Assembly (NCBI GenBank): GCA_015655125.1
Contig: JAATFP010000078.1
Span: forward strand, 26,608 to 90,607
DNA from: Chitinophagales bacterium
GTDB lineage: Bacteria; Bacteroidota; Bacteroidia; Chitinophagales; Chitinophagaceae
DNA length: 64,000 bases
Direction of reading: 5' to 3'
In this document: positions 26,348 through 35,803 of the stretch, in pieces
Position numbering within the stretch: position 1 is the first letter of the stretch
Layout of the letters: each line of letters opens with the position of its first letter
The notes under the pieces: generated by a model
Told to the model about the DNA's origin: nothing
The model's input: the letters and a program-made list of their open reading frames with translations, nothing else
Databases searched by the model: none
Program-made: the position numbers and the translations under genes

Positions 26348-26857
26348 ATGAACATAAAAAATCTCCTGATCATTCTAATTTGCACGACGCTGTCCGGTTG
26401 CTCTTCGTGCAAATATGGGTTCAAGGATGTTTCCCCTATTCCGGATGAAGTGAAAACATTCCGCGTAAACCCCATCGAGAATAAGGCGCAATACGTAAAC
26501 ACACAGCTTGCGCAACAACTTACTGAAAGAGCGCGGCAGAAGATTCTCAATACCACACGTTTGCGACAAACGAACAACGATGATGCACATTACGACATCA
26601 GCGGCTATATATCCCAATATTTCACGACTACGATCAGCATCACGGGCAAGACTGCGAGCGGTAACAGGCTGAATGTAGGTTTTCATCTTTCCTTTAAAAA
26701 CACATTGGATCAGGCTAAAGATTTCGAATCCGACTTTGTGCGGACGTATGATTTCGACGGGACGCTCTCGCTTACACAAGCCGAAGCGCAGCTTACGCCG
26801 AAAATCGTATCGGATCTGTCGGACGAGATATTTAATAAGATATTTTCAAACTGGTAG
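26348..26857 (+). CDS. lptE: LPS-assembly lipoprotein LptE
   Basis: 169 residues. Lipoprotein signal with lipobox LSGC (Cys18), so predicted to be on the outer membrane, where LptE plugs LptD for lipopolysaccharide insertion. The Bacteroidota LptE pattern is visible: KYGFKDVSPIPDEVKTFRVN, NKAQYVNTQLAQQLTERARQ, then YDISGYISQYFTTTISITGK (about 84-103) and SDLSDEIFNKIFSNW at the end. Its place between the sigma-54 activator and secG is the typical gene order. ATG 26348 is chosen over TTG 26345 immediately before it. Confidence 0.88.
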   Translation: MNIKNLLIILICTTLSGCSSCKYGFKDVSPIPDEVKTFRVNPIENKAQYVNTQLAQQLTERARQKILNTTRLRQTNNDDAHYDISGYISQYFTTTISITGKTASGNRLNVGFHLSFKNTLDQAKDFESDFVRTYDFDGTLSLTQAEAQLTPKIVSDLSDEIFNKIFSNW

Positions 26858-26861
26858 AAAA

Positions 26862-26932
26862 GTTGAAGGTTGAAAGTTTTGGTCCGATCTTCAACCTTCA
26901 ACCTTGAACTTTGAACCTCGAACCTTGAATTT
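26862..26932. repeat. Inverted GTTGAAGGTTGAA repeat
   Basis: GTTGAAGGTTGAA (26862-26874) pairs perfectly with TTCAACCTTCAAC (26890-26902); more CTTGAACTTTGAACC words follow to 26932. The hairpin sits between lptE and the next gene, directly before its start. Confidence 0.65.
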
Positions 26933-26938
26933 CAGTTT

Positions 26939-27802
26939 ATGCCGCATCAAAATCTATACAAACAAATTTTCAGCAACGCTTCGTCTCCGGAGCTGGAAAA
27001 TATTGTTAAGGAGCATCCTTATTTCGGACTTGCTCATTTCTTTTTATTGAAAGATATTCCTTCCGATCATCCTGATGCAGAAAGGATCGCGGCGCGGACG
27101 GCCCTGCATTTCAACAACCCGTATTTGCTCAATCAACAACTTAAGAAACAATTGCGTGCAGAAGAAGCCGGATCCGCAGTTATGGAAGAAGAACAGGAAA
27201 CCGAAGCAGTATCAGGAATCATTGCTGAACCTGCCGCAGAAGCTGCCGGAAATCTGAACGAAGAGATTGCCTCCATATCGCCGGAAGCGGAACTGGTCGA
27301 CTTCTCCCCCATCTATTTGCCGGAAGAGAAAGAAACTTTTCCGGCCGTACAACTTCCGGAGACCGAACCGGAAGTTTCTGCGAAGAAAGAAATTCCTGGA
27401 ATGGAAATTCCGAGAGAGAAAACGACAAAAACAGACGCGTTACTTTTTGAACCCCTTCATACAACCGATTATTTTGCATCACAAGGCATTAAGATCTCCG
27501 ATGAGGTGCAGCCAACCGACAAACTCGGTAAACAGCTGCGCAGCTTTACCGAATGGCTCAAAACCATGAAGAAAGTGCATGAAAGTAAGTTGCCGGAAGG
27601 CAATGAGCAACTCGATGCTTCCGTAAACAAACTCGCCGAAAAAAGCAACCGCGACGAAGAAGTGATCACAGAAGCGATGGCGGAGGCTTACCTGATACAG
27701 GGAAAGCCCGAAAAAGCAAAAGATGTGTATTTAAAATTAAGTTTGCTCAATCCCTCCAAAAACGCTTACTTTGCAGCCAAAATAGACGAGATCACCTGTT
27801 AA
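26939..27802 (+). CDS. Hypothetical cytoplasmic protein of the lptE-secG cluster
   Basis: 287 residues, no signal peptide. The N-terminal 70 residues are helical (MPHQNLYKQIFSNASSPELE, YFGLAHFFLLKDIPSDHPDA). The middle (about 80-170) is Glu/Pro-rich and low in complexity. The C-terminus (ITEAMAEAYLIQGKPEKAKD, VYLKLSLLNPSKNAYFAAKI) has a single TPR-like unit. It is found at this place in other Bacteroidota, so a link to envelope assembly or secretion is plausible but unproven. Confidence 0.72.
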   Translation: MPHQNLYKQIFSNASSPELENIVKEHPYFGLAHFFLLKDIPSDHPDAERIAARTALHFNNPYLLNQQLKKQLRAEEAGSAVMEEEQETEAVSGIIAEPAAEAAGNLNEEIASISPEAELVDFSPIYLPEEKETFPAVQLPETEPEVSAKKEIPGMEIPREKTTKTDALLFEPLHTTDYFASQGIKISDEVQPTDKLGKQLRSFTEWLKTMKKVHESKLPEGNEQLDASVNKLAEKSNRDEEVITEAMAEAYLIQGKPEKAKDVYLKLSLLNPSKNAYFAAKIDEITC

Positions 27803-27841
27803 GGTGACGAATCTGCCCAATTAATTTAAAAGAAAATCAAC

Positions 27842-28195
27842 ATGTTAGCTTTATTCGGCGTTTTAATTATCATTGCTTCTGTGATCCTTGGATTGATCGT
27901 ATTGATTCAAAACCCAAAAGGTGGTGGCCTGTCCGGCTCTTTGAGCGGCGTAGGCAATCAATTGATGGGCGTAAAGCAAACAACTGATGTTCTGGAAAAA
28001 GGAACCTGGGTGTTCGCTGCCGTAGTAGGCATCCTTTGCCTGGTGTCCCCGGCTTTTATCACAAAAGACGCCGCAGGTGGAGGTAAAAATACAGAGATTT
28101 TGAACAACACGTCTACCTCGGCTCCAAAAACTACACCGGCGAAGTCAACGGCTCCAGCGGTTCAGCTGCCGGGAACAGATACTATTAAGAAGTAA
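27842..28195 (+). CDS. secG: Preprotein translocase subunit SecG
   Basis: 117 residues with two transmembrane segments: residues 3-24 (LFGVLIIIASVILGLIVLIQ) and about 57-76 (WVFAAVVGILCLVSPAF). The diagnostic LIQNPKGGGLSGSLSG loop lies between them. SecG is the accessory subunit of the SecYEG channel. A polar Thr/Ala/Pro-rich tail of about 40 residues is typical for the phylum. 39 bp after the upstream gene and followed by a terminator. Confidence 0.95.
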   Translation: MLALFGVLIIIASVILGLIVLIQNPKGGGLSGSLSGVGNQLMGVKQTTDVLEKGTWVFAAVVGILCLVSPAFITKDAAGGGKNTEILNNTSTSAPKTTPAKSTAPAVQLPGTDTIKK

Positions 28196-28218
28196 TCGGT
28201 ATTTTATTAAAATATTTT

Positions 28219-28248
28219 AACCTCGCCTGCAAAGAGCGGGGTTTTTTT
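28219..28248 (+). terminator. Intrinsic terminator after secG
   Basis: AACCTCGC pairs with GCGGGGTT (one G-T pair), followed by a run of T. Ends the miaB-secG string before mltG. Confidence 0.75.
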
Positions 28249-28282
28249 ATATTACTTTGTTTAAATTATTACCGCAGCAGCT

Positions 28283-29302
28283 ATGAAAAAAATTATAGGA
28301 ATTATTGCTCTCATCCTGATCATCACCGGAGCATATGTTGCATGGAACCTTTTTGGCGCAACTGTTGAGGCACCAGCAGAGAAGTATTTTTTTATCAAAA
28401 CCGGCGCTTCCTATGAAGACGTAAAAAAACAGCTCCTTGACAACAAGATACTTTCGGGAACTTTTTTCTTCAATAAAGTGGCAAAACAAACACATTACGA
28501 CCAAAATGTAAAAGCCGGCCGCTACGAAATACAAGATGGGAGCAGCGTAATAAAACTCGTCCGTATGCTTAAATCCGGCGCTCAGTCACCGGTAAAACTC
28601 GTCATCAATAAGCTTCGCACCAAAGAAGACCTTGCCCAAAAGATTGGCTATAATTTTGAATGTGACTCGGCTGAAGTCATTCGTTTTTTAACCAGCAATG
28701 ATTCTCTGAAGTCCTACAAACTTGATACAAATACGGTAATGACCGCTGTGATCCCCAATACCTATCTTTTCCAATGGAACAGCTCTTTTAAAAAACTTTT
28801 TACCAGGTTAATGGACGAAGAAGAAAAATTCTGGACCCCGGAAAGGCGTGCAAAAGCAGCAGCAAAAGGACTTTCAACACAACAGGTTTATACGATGGCG
28901 AGTATTGTGGAAGAGGAAACAAACAAGCCGGAAGACAAATTGCTTATCGCAAGTACCTATATCAACCGGATCAACAAAGGAATGAAACTGGAAGCGGACC
29001 CTACCGTAAAATATGCGATGCGCGCTTTTGGATTGAAAAGAATACTCAACGGACATCTGAAATACGAATCATCCTATAATACCTATCAACATACGGGACT
29101 GCCACCTGGCCCTATCTGCACCCCGTCTGCTAAAACAATCGACGCCGTATTGGATGCGCCTCAAACGAATTATATTTTTTTTGTTGCAAAACCGGATTTT
29201 AAAGGATATTCAAATTTTGCTGAAACCTATGCCCAGCACATGATTTATGCAAAAGCATATCAAAAAGCGTTGGACAGCCTTATCTTAAGCAAACAAAAAT
29301 AA
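28283..29302 (+). CDS. mltG: Endolytic murein transglycosylase MltG
   Basis: 339 residues with one N-terminal membrane anchor (IIGIIALILIITGAYVAWNL). Cleaves nascent glycan strands in the periplasm and limits their length. YceG-family features: LRTKEDLAQKIGYNFECDS (LysM-like part), the catalytic glutamate in YTMASIVEEETNKPEDKLL (about 206-224), NRINKGMKLEADPTVKYA, and YNTYQHTGLPPGPICTPS with FVAKPDFKGYSNFAETYAQH near the end. Length is normal. Followed after 9 nt by the YihY gene, so probably one transcript. Confidence 0.94.
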   Translation: MKKIIGIIALILIITGAYVAWNLFGATVEAPAEKYFFIKTGASYEDVKKQLLDNKILSGTFFFNKVAKQTHYDQNVKAGRYEIQDGSSVIKLVRMLKSGAQSPVKLVINKLRTKEDLAQKIGYNFECDSAEVIRFLTSNDSLKSYKLDTNTVMTAVIPNTYLFQWNSSFKKLFTRLMDEEEKFWTPERRAKAAAKGLSTQQVYTMASIVEEETNKPEDKLLIASTYINRINKGMKLEADPTVKYAMRAFGLKRILNGHLKYESSYNTYQHTGLPPGPICTPSAKTIDAVLDAPQTNYIFFVAKPDFKGYSNFAETYAQHMIYAKAYQKALDSLILSKQK

Positions 29303-29311
29303 GTCTGCCCA

Positions 29312-30271
29312 TTGAGAAAGATCAACCGAATCTTATTGAACAATACACCGCTCCCGTTTTTTCTTAACAGAAGCAAGAAGTGGCATTTGCCGGGGTTTGA
29401 AGGATTACCGTTGTACGATGTTCTTATATTTTTCCGTAATTCTATCCGCTCCCAAAGCCTTACGGAACGCGCAGCCGCAGTCTCTTATAATTTTATTATG
29501 GCACTTCCGCCATCCTTACTTTTTCTTTTTACTATCATTCCGCACCTGCCGTTCATCTCTGTAAAAAGTATCAAGTATCAGTTGCATGCATTGATATTTG
29601 ATATCATTCCCGCAAAAGGACATAATAAAAGCATCATCGATTTCATCGATAGCTTTCTCGATAGTTCACGAATAGGTTTGTTATCTGTCGGGTTATTGCT
29701 CGCTCTCTTCTTCGCATCTAATGCAATGATGGGATTGATGCGCTCCTTAAACAAAAAATATCTTGGCTTTGAAACGCGTCGCGGGCTTCACAAAAGATGG
29801 ATCGCTATAAAGCTTACCATTCTCATTTTCGGACTGCTACTCGCCTATCTCCTGTTACTCATCATGCAGGGTGCGCTGCTCGACCTCATCGTAAAGAGCC
29901 GCGACTGGAAAGCGGTTATCTTTTATACGCGTTGGATATTAATTGTGCTGCTCGTTTTTTTTGCCATCGGCTTCATCTTCAAATATGCCCCCGCGATACA
30001 AAAAAGATGGCGGCTCGCTTCGCCAGGTGCCATTCTTACCACATTCTTAAGTTTGCTTGCATCGCTTGGTTTTTCTGCATTTGTAAATAATTTTGGTAAA
30101 TACAATGCCTTGTACGGCGCCATTGGAACGATCATGATGTTGATGGCATTGGTGTTTATCAACTCACTCGCCCTCCTGATCGGATTTGAATTGAATGTAA
30201 GTATCAGTTCTCTGAAAGTAATTGCTGCGCAAAGGGAAGCAGAGGAAATGCAGAAAAAGATTAATAGTTAA
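29312..30271 (+). CDS. YihY/BrkB family membrane protein
   Basis: 319 residues, about six transmembrane segments. The family pattern is visible: LTERAAAVSYNFIMALPPSL (about 50-70), a second segment SRIGLLSVGLLLALFFASNA, and the final LYGAIGTIMMLMALVFINSL with ALLIGFELNVSISSLK. I accept the TTG start at 29312 because the N-terminal helices before the first ATG belong to the family. It begins 9 nt after mltG. Function is not established; BrkB-like proteins were once called ribonuclease BN in error. Confidence 0.82.
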   Translation: MRKINRILLNNTPLPFFLNRSKKWHLPGFEGLPLYDVLIFFRNSIRSQSLTERAAAVSYNFIMALPPSLLFLFTIIPHLPFISVKSIKYQLHALIFDIIPAKGHNKSIIDFIDSFLDSSRIGLLSVGLLLALFFASNAMMGLMRSLNKKYLGFETRRGLHKRWIAIKLTILIFGLLLAYLLLLIMQGALLDLIVKSRDWKAVIFYTRWILIVLLVFFAIGFIFKYAPAIQKRWRLASPGAILTTFLSLLASLGFSAFVNNFGKYNALYGAIGTIMMLMALVFINSLALLIGFELNVSISSLKVIAAQREAEEMQKKINS

Positions 30272-30389
30272 TAGCTATAGCCGACTTTCAATTCAAGCAG
30301 CAACAATGAGCCTGAGCATTATTCATTATTATTTATTAATTAAAAAGGCCCATTTTTTGTAGCTTTATGATCCATCTTAAAACATTTTT

Positions 30390-30995
30390 ATGAAAAAAAT
30401 ACTTTTCGTCCTCGCTCCGCTTGCCATTGCAGCTGGCCTGGCCTTCAACTACGGTGATCCATTACCGATCGGAAGTGATCTTCCGAAAGCCGATATTAAA
30501 ATGCAGGATGTTTCCGGTAAAGAGATCAGTATAAAAGATGTTGTGAAAGACAAAGGGGTATTGGTAATGTTCAGTTGCAATACCTGCCCGTATGTTGTAA
30601 AGAATCAGGAACGCACACGGCAAGTGGCAGCAGCGGCCGCTAAACTCAACATTGGCATGATCGTATTGAACAGCAATGAAGCACAACGCACTTCTGATGA
30701 TAGTTTTGACGCAATGAAAAAATACGCCACAGAGCAGCAATACAAATGGAACTATGTAGTAGATAAAGGCAGTGAAGTGGCAGATGCCTTCGGCGCAAAC
30801 CGCACACCGGAATGCTTTTTGTTTGACAAAAACCTAAAGCTCGTTTATCATGGCGCCATCGACGACAATCCTTCTGATGGCAATGCTGTAACGAGGCACC
30901 ATTTGCAGGAAGCCCTGAATGCGCTGTCCACCGGCTCTGAAATTACGGTGAAAGAAAGCAAGAGTGTTGGTTGCACCATCAAGAGAATTAAATAA
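30390..30995 (+). CDS. Thioredoxin-like (redoxin) secreted protein
   Basis: 201 residues with a signal peptide (MKKILFVLAPLAIAAGLAF). Thioredoxin fold with a CxxC site in VMFSCNTCPYVVKNQERTRQ (Cys about 66 and 69), LNIGMIVLNSNEAQRTSDDS and ANRTPECFLFDKNLKLVYHG, the cis-Pro TPECF being typical of the PMT2/AhpC-TSA-like group. Probably a periplasmic thiol-disulfide or peroxide-related protein; the exact role is unknown. Followed by a terminator. Confidence 0.85.
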   Translation: MKKILFVLAPLAIAAGLAFNYGDPLPIGSDLPKADIKMQDVSGKEISIKDVVKDKGVLVMFSCNTCPYVVKNQERTRQVAAAAAKLNIGMIVLNSNEAQRTSDDSFDAMKKYATEQQYKWNYVVDKGSEVADAFGANRTPECFLFDKNLKLVYHGAIDDNPSDGNAVTRHHLQEALNALSTGSEITVKESKSVGCTIKRIK

Positions 30996-31015
30996 ACGAA
31001 ACATCATCATTTTTA

Positions 31016-31039
31016 AAACCCGGTATCAACCGGGTTTTT
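31016..31039 (+). terminator. Intrinsic terminator after redoxin gene
   Basis: AAACCCGG, loop TATCAA, CCGGGTTT, then T-rich sequence: an 8-bp perfect stem. Confidence 0.85.
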
Positions 31040-31065
31040 CTTTTATTAAAAATGTTTATTAAAAC

Positions 31066-31266
31066 ATGTTTTCACAAAACATCTCATATATCGCCCTGCT
31101 TTTTCTTGTTGTATTGATGGCAGTGTCTTGCAGCAAAAAAAATTACGCCACGCGGGCGGAATATAATTTTAAAAGCACCGATGCCAAACCACATTACGAT
31201 GACCTTCATTATTGGGCAGCGCATCCATGGAAATGGGATGTATCGGATAGTGTGAAACTGACGTGA
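31066..31266 (+). pseudogene. Truncated DUF3089-type lipoprotein (N-terminal remnant)
   Basis: 66 residues. Lipoprotein signal with VSCS (Cys22), then AKPHYDDLHYWAAHPWKWDV and SDSVKLT before TGA. The pattern Y-x-x-x-x-WAAHP-x-K-x-D-x-SD is how Bacteroidota DUF3089 (alpha/beta-hydrolase-like) proteins begin. The rest, which would start with DVFF-HPTTY, is absent in all frames before the convergent UbiA gene. I therefore read it as a deletion remnant, though a genuine tiny lipoprotein is possible. Confidence 0.55.
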
Positions 31267-31319
31267 ATGTTTGCTCGCCGTTATGGCGGGAACAAAGTAA
31301 CGATCCTTTGGGTTTAGGT

Positions 31320-32282
31320 CTACCCATTCAGGTGCCATGCTCCATTTGGTGTTAAAAAAATATCCAGCAGCACAAACGCCGCAAACACCACTGAAGCAAT
31401 TCCATTGGCAGTCATAAATGCTACATTCACGCGGCTCAGGTCAGTTGGTTTTACAATTGAATGTTGATAGATCAACATGCCCACAAAAACTGCCACACCG
31501 ATCCAGTAAAAAATCCCGAAGCTGCCATAAAAACCTGCGGTCATCACACTGGCGGCAGACAGCACATGTAAAAACGTGGAAACACCAAGCGCACTGGGCT
31601 TTCCCATTACAGAAGGAATGGAATACAATTGATTTTCTTTATCAAATGCTTCATCCTGCAAAGCATAAATAATATCAAAGCCACTTACCCAAAAAATAAC
31701 GGCAAACGAAAATAAGATCGGCAGCAGCGCAAATTGCCCGGTGACCGCAAGGTAAGCACCGATAGGCGCAAGGCTCAAACCGAGGCCCAGCACAAGATGA
31801 CAAAGTGCGGTAAATCTTTTTGTATAGCTGTAAAACAACACTACAAATAATGCAACAGGCGATAAATAAAAACAAATGCGGTTGATAAAAAAAGTGGTGA
31901 CTACAAACAACACGCAATTGACAATAACAAAAGTAAGCGCATTTTTTTCGTTGATGACTCCGGCAGGAATTTCGCGGATGGCGGTGCGCGGATTTTTTGC
32001 ATCGAAGGCGCGATCGAGATAACGATTAAAAGCCATGGCTGCGCTACGCGCGAAGATCATGCAAAGCACCACCAAAATAAACGTGAGCCAAAGCGGGTTC
32101 TGTGTATCATCGGTATAATAAGTACTCCAGGATGTTGGTAAAGTGTCTTTATAAAATCCGCTAAAAGATACATGCGAAGTACCATAAGCACCAAAAAAAA
32201 ATCCGATCAATGCAAATGGCATTGCAAAAATGGTGTGTGAAAATTTTATGAGCGAGAGATAATTTTTTACTGTTGAAGGCAT
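31320..32282 (-). CDS. UbiA-family polyprenyltransferase
   Basis: 320 residues, eight or nine membrane segments. Both Asp-rich motifs are present: NRYLDRAFDAKNPRTAIREI (about 84-103) and DIIYALQDEAFDKENQLYSI (about 210-229), which bind the polyprenyl diphosphate with Mg2+. It attaches an isoprenoid chain to an aromatic ring, such as 4-hydroxybenzoate or a menaquinone precursor. In Bacteroidota without ubiquinone this type is more likely MqnP of the futalosine menaquinone route; that is inference. It begins 57 bp downstream of the trmH stop. Confidence 0.88.
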   Translation of the reverse strand: MPSTVKNYLSLIKFSHTIFAMPFALIGFFFGAYGTSHVSFSGFYKDTLPTSWSTYYTDDTQNPLWLTFILVVLCMIFARSAAMAFNRYLDRAFDAKNPRTAIREIPAGVINEKNALTFVIVNCVLFVVTTFFINRICFYLSPVALFVVLFYSYTKRFTALCHLVLGLGLSLAPIGAYLAVTGQFALLPILFSFAVIFWVSGFDIIYALQDEAFDKENQLYSIPSVMGKPSALGVSTFLHVLSAASVMTAGFYGSFGIFYWIGVAVFVGMLIYQHSIVKPTDLSRVNVAFMTANGIASVVFAAFVLLDIFLTPNGAWHLNG

Positions 32283-32297
32283 ATCATTAATTTTTTA

Positions 32298-32329
32298 CCA
32301 CGGAGTTTCATGGAGTTTTTTCACGGAGT
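32298..32329. repeat. CCACGGAGTTTCATGGAG words
   Basis: ACCACGGAGTTTCATGGAGT and TTTTTCACGGAG between trmH and the UbiA gene. Related to the CACGGAGAA words at 41752-41834. Confidence 0.5.
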
Positions 32330-32338
32330 AAAAAGAGT

Positions 32339-32911
32339 TTATTTATTCGCGGAAAAATCATTCGTAATTCGTAATTCGTCTTTGGTAATTCGTTTTCTTA
32401 CGATCTCCCAAAGCACCACTCCTGCCGCGGTAGCGATATTCAGCGAATGCTTCATTCCCAGTTGTGGTATCTCAATTGTTCCATCGCACAAAGTGATCGT
32501 GTCCTGTTCCACACCACTCACTTCATTACCAAAAATGACCGCCACTTTTTCCATCGTTCCAAAATCCAAATTTTGCAATTGCAAACTATCCACTACTTGT
32601 TCTATTGCAAAAACTTTGTAACCTTCTTTTTTCAACGCTTCAATTGCGGCAGCCGAATTTTCAAAATGCTTCCAATCCACCGATTCTTCTGCCCCGAGTG
32701 CGGTCTTTTTTATTTCCTTGTGACCCGGAAGTGCCGTGTAGCCAGTGATGTAAATGCCTTGTAATAAAAATGCATCGGCCGTTCTGAAAACGCTGCCCAC
32801 ATTATATGCGCTGCGGATATTTTCGAGCACAGCAATAACGGGCGTTTTTTCGGAACGCCTAAATTCATCAACCGACTTTCGGTTGAGTTCATCCATGCTT
32901 AATTTTCGCAT
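32339..32911 (-). CDS. TrmH/SpoU-family RNA methyltransferase
   Basis: 190 residues from ATG 32911. SPOUT (knotted) fold, SAM-dependent 2'-O-ribose methylation of RNA. Motif 1 is VLENIRSAYNVGSVFRTADA (about 27-46), motif 2 VAVIFGNEVSGVEQDTITLC (about 120-139) and motif 3 IEIPQLGMKHSLNIATAAGV (about 143-162). The target (tRNA Gm18 or other) cannot be decided. The last 15-20 residues (TKDELRITND) are encoded by an ATTACGAATT repeat, so the natural C-terminus was probably extended or replaced by it. 34 bp downstream of pyrG, likely co-transcribed. Confidence 0.88.
   Translation of the reverse strand: MRKLSMDELNRKSVDEFRRSEKTPVIAVLENIRSAYNVGSVFRTADAFLLQGIYITGYTALPGHKEIKKTALGAEESVDWKHFENSAAAIEALKKEGYKVFAIEQVVDSLQLQNLDFGTMEKVAVIFGNEVSGVEQDTITLCDGTIEIPQLGMKHSLNIATAAGVVLWEIVRKRITKDELRITNDFSANK
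32360..32391. repeat. TTCGTAATTCGTAATTCG repeat inside the trmH 3' end
   Basis: TTCGTAATTCGTAATTCGTC, then TTTGGTAATTCG, lies within the last codons of trmH. The same words in the other orientation occur at 34706-34734. Confidence 0.65.
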
Positions 32912-32945
32912 GAGAAAAGTTTTACACAAAAAGTGACCGGCATGA

Positions 32946-34703
<1,758 letters not shown>

Positions 34704-34705
34704 TT

Positions 34706-34734
34706 ACGGATTACGAATTACGAATTGCGAATTG
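34706..34734. repeat. ATTACGAATTACGAATTGCG repeat
   Basis: Four degenerate copies of a 7-8-nt word (GGATTACGAATTACGAATTG and following CGAATTG) overlap the -33 region of pyrG. Same family as the trmH tail. Confidence 0.6.
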
Positions 34735-34767
34735 TTTAAAATTTTAGTAACTCAACTACAGAAAAGG

Positions 34768-34886
34768 ACTGCGGGCGACTGACGATCGACCACCGACCAC
34801 CGACGACCGACGACCGACCACCGACCAGCGGTGAAAGGTTACATTCTGGTTGGTCATTGAGGTCTTTGGTCGTCGGTCGTCTCTCG
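34768..34886. repeat. CGACCACCGACGACCGACG repeat with inverted copy
   Basis: A run of ACCACCGACC, ACGACCGACG words (34768-34828) faces GGTCTTTGGTCGTCGGTCGT (34861-34880). GACGACCGACG at 34802-34812 pairs perfectly with 34871-34881. It ends at the proC stop codon. Confidence 0.65.
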
Positions 34887-35684
34887 TCAATCTCTAGCCT
34901 TTGTTATCTTATTGTAACTTGTAGAAATACCTTTAATTAGCGATGAACTGAAACCCTGATGTTCCATTTCATTCAGCCCGGCAATGGTGCAACCTTTTGG
35001 TGTAGTTACCTTATCGATTTCCTGCTCGGGATGTGTGCCATTTTGAAGCAATAATTCCGCCGCGCCTCTTACCGTCTGGGCCGCGATAAGATTGGCCGTT
35101 TTAGAATCAAAGCCGATCTCTATGCCGCCCTGGATATTGGCGCGGATGTAGCGCATAGCGAAGGCCGTGCCGCAGGCGCCAAGCACGGTGGCCGCGTCCA
35201 TGAGTTTTTCATCGATCACTGCAACCTTGCCCAATACATTAAAAAGATTGGTGACGTAACCTATCTGCGCTTCAGTGGCATTGCTGAAACCCAGGCAGGT
35301 CATGCTTTCCTGGATGGCAATGGCGGTATTAGGCATGGCACGGCAAACAGGCAATTTTTTATTAAGGATGCTTTCAATATCGTTGATTGTAACACCTGTA
35401 ACCACCGACACCAACGTATGTTTTGAGTTCAGATCTTTTTTTAATCCGCTCAGCACTTCGCTTACCTGGAAAGGTTTGATGGCAAGAATCACCAGCTCCG
35501 ATTGTTTTACCGCAGCATTGTTATCCGAAGTTACCTGCACACCTTTTTTCGCGAGCGCGGTAAGCGTTGCCGTATTTCTTTTTGTAACGATAATGTCTGC
35601 GGGTTTGCAAAACCGGCTTTTGATCAGCCCTTCGGCGATCGCCGTTCCAAGATTTCCGCCACCGATGATGGTTATTTTTTGCAT
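34887..35684 (-). CDS. proC: Pyrroline-5-carboxylate reductase
   Basis: 265 residues. Last step of proline synthesis: reduces pyrroline-5-carboxylate with NAD(P)H; cytoplasmic. N-terminal Rossmann motif ITIIGGGNLGTAIAEGLIKS (residues 4-23), LVILAIKPFQVSEVL, VSVVTGVTINDIE, CRAMPNTAIAIQESMTCLG (about 114-132), and C-terminal VTTPKGCTIAGLNEMEHQGF (the family signature). Length is normal. Repeats flank it on both sides; no co-transcribed neighbour is evident. Confidence 0.96.
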   Translation of the reverse strand: MQKITIIGGGNLGTAIAEGLIKSRFCKPADIIVTKRNTATLTALAKKGVQVTSDNNAAVKQSELVILAIKPFQVSEVLSGLKKDLNSKHTLVSVVTGVTINDIESILNKKLPVCRAMPNTAIAIQESMTCLGFSNATEAQIGYVTNLFNVLGKVAVIDEKLMDAATVLGACGTAFAMRYIRANIQGGIEIGFDSKTANLIAAQTVRGAAELLLQNGTHPEQEIDKVTTPKGCTIAGLNEMEHQGFSSSLIKGISTSYNKITKARD

Positions 35685-35686
35685 GA

Positions 35687-35803
35687 GTCTAGGGTTTAGA
35701 AATTAGAGATCAGCTGCATTTGCTTGAGGTAACAGGATTAATATTTAAAGATCAGGTTCGCTGTTTTGTTCCAAACCTCTAAACGCTAATCACTAAACTA
35801 TAA
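35687..35803. repeat. Inverted TAGGGTTTAGAAATTAGAGA / CTCTAAACGCTAATCACTAA words
   Basis: Left block 35687-35713 and right block 35774-35803 are imperfect complements across the proC-purL gap. The right block contains the purL stop codon (35798-35800). Confidence 0.5.

Noticed and set aside
34768..34886. CRISPR array
   Set aside because: The units are short (7-10 nt), degenerate and contiguous, with no unique spacers, and there are no cas genes nearby.
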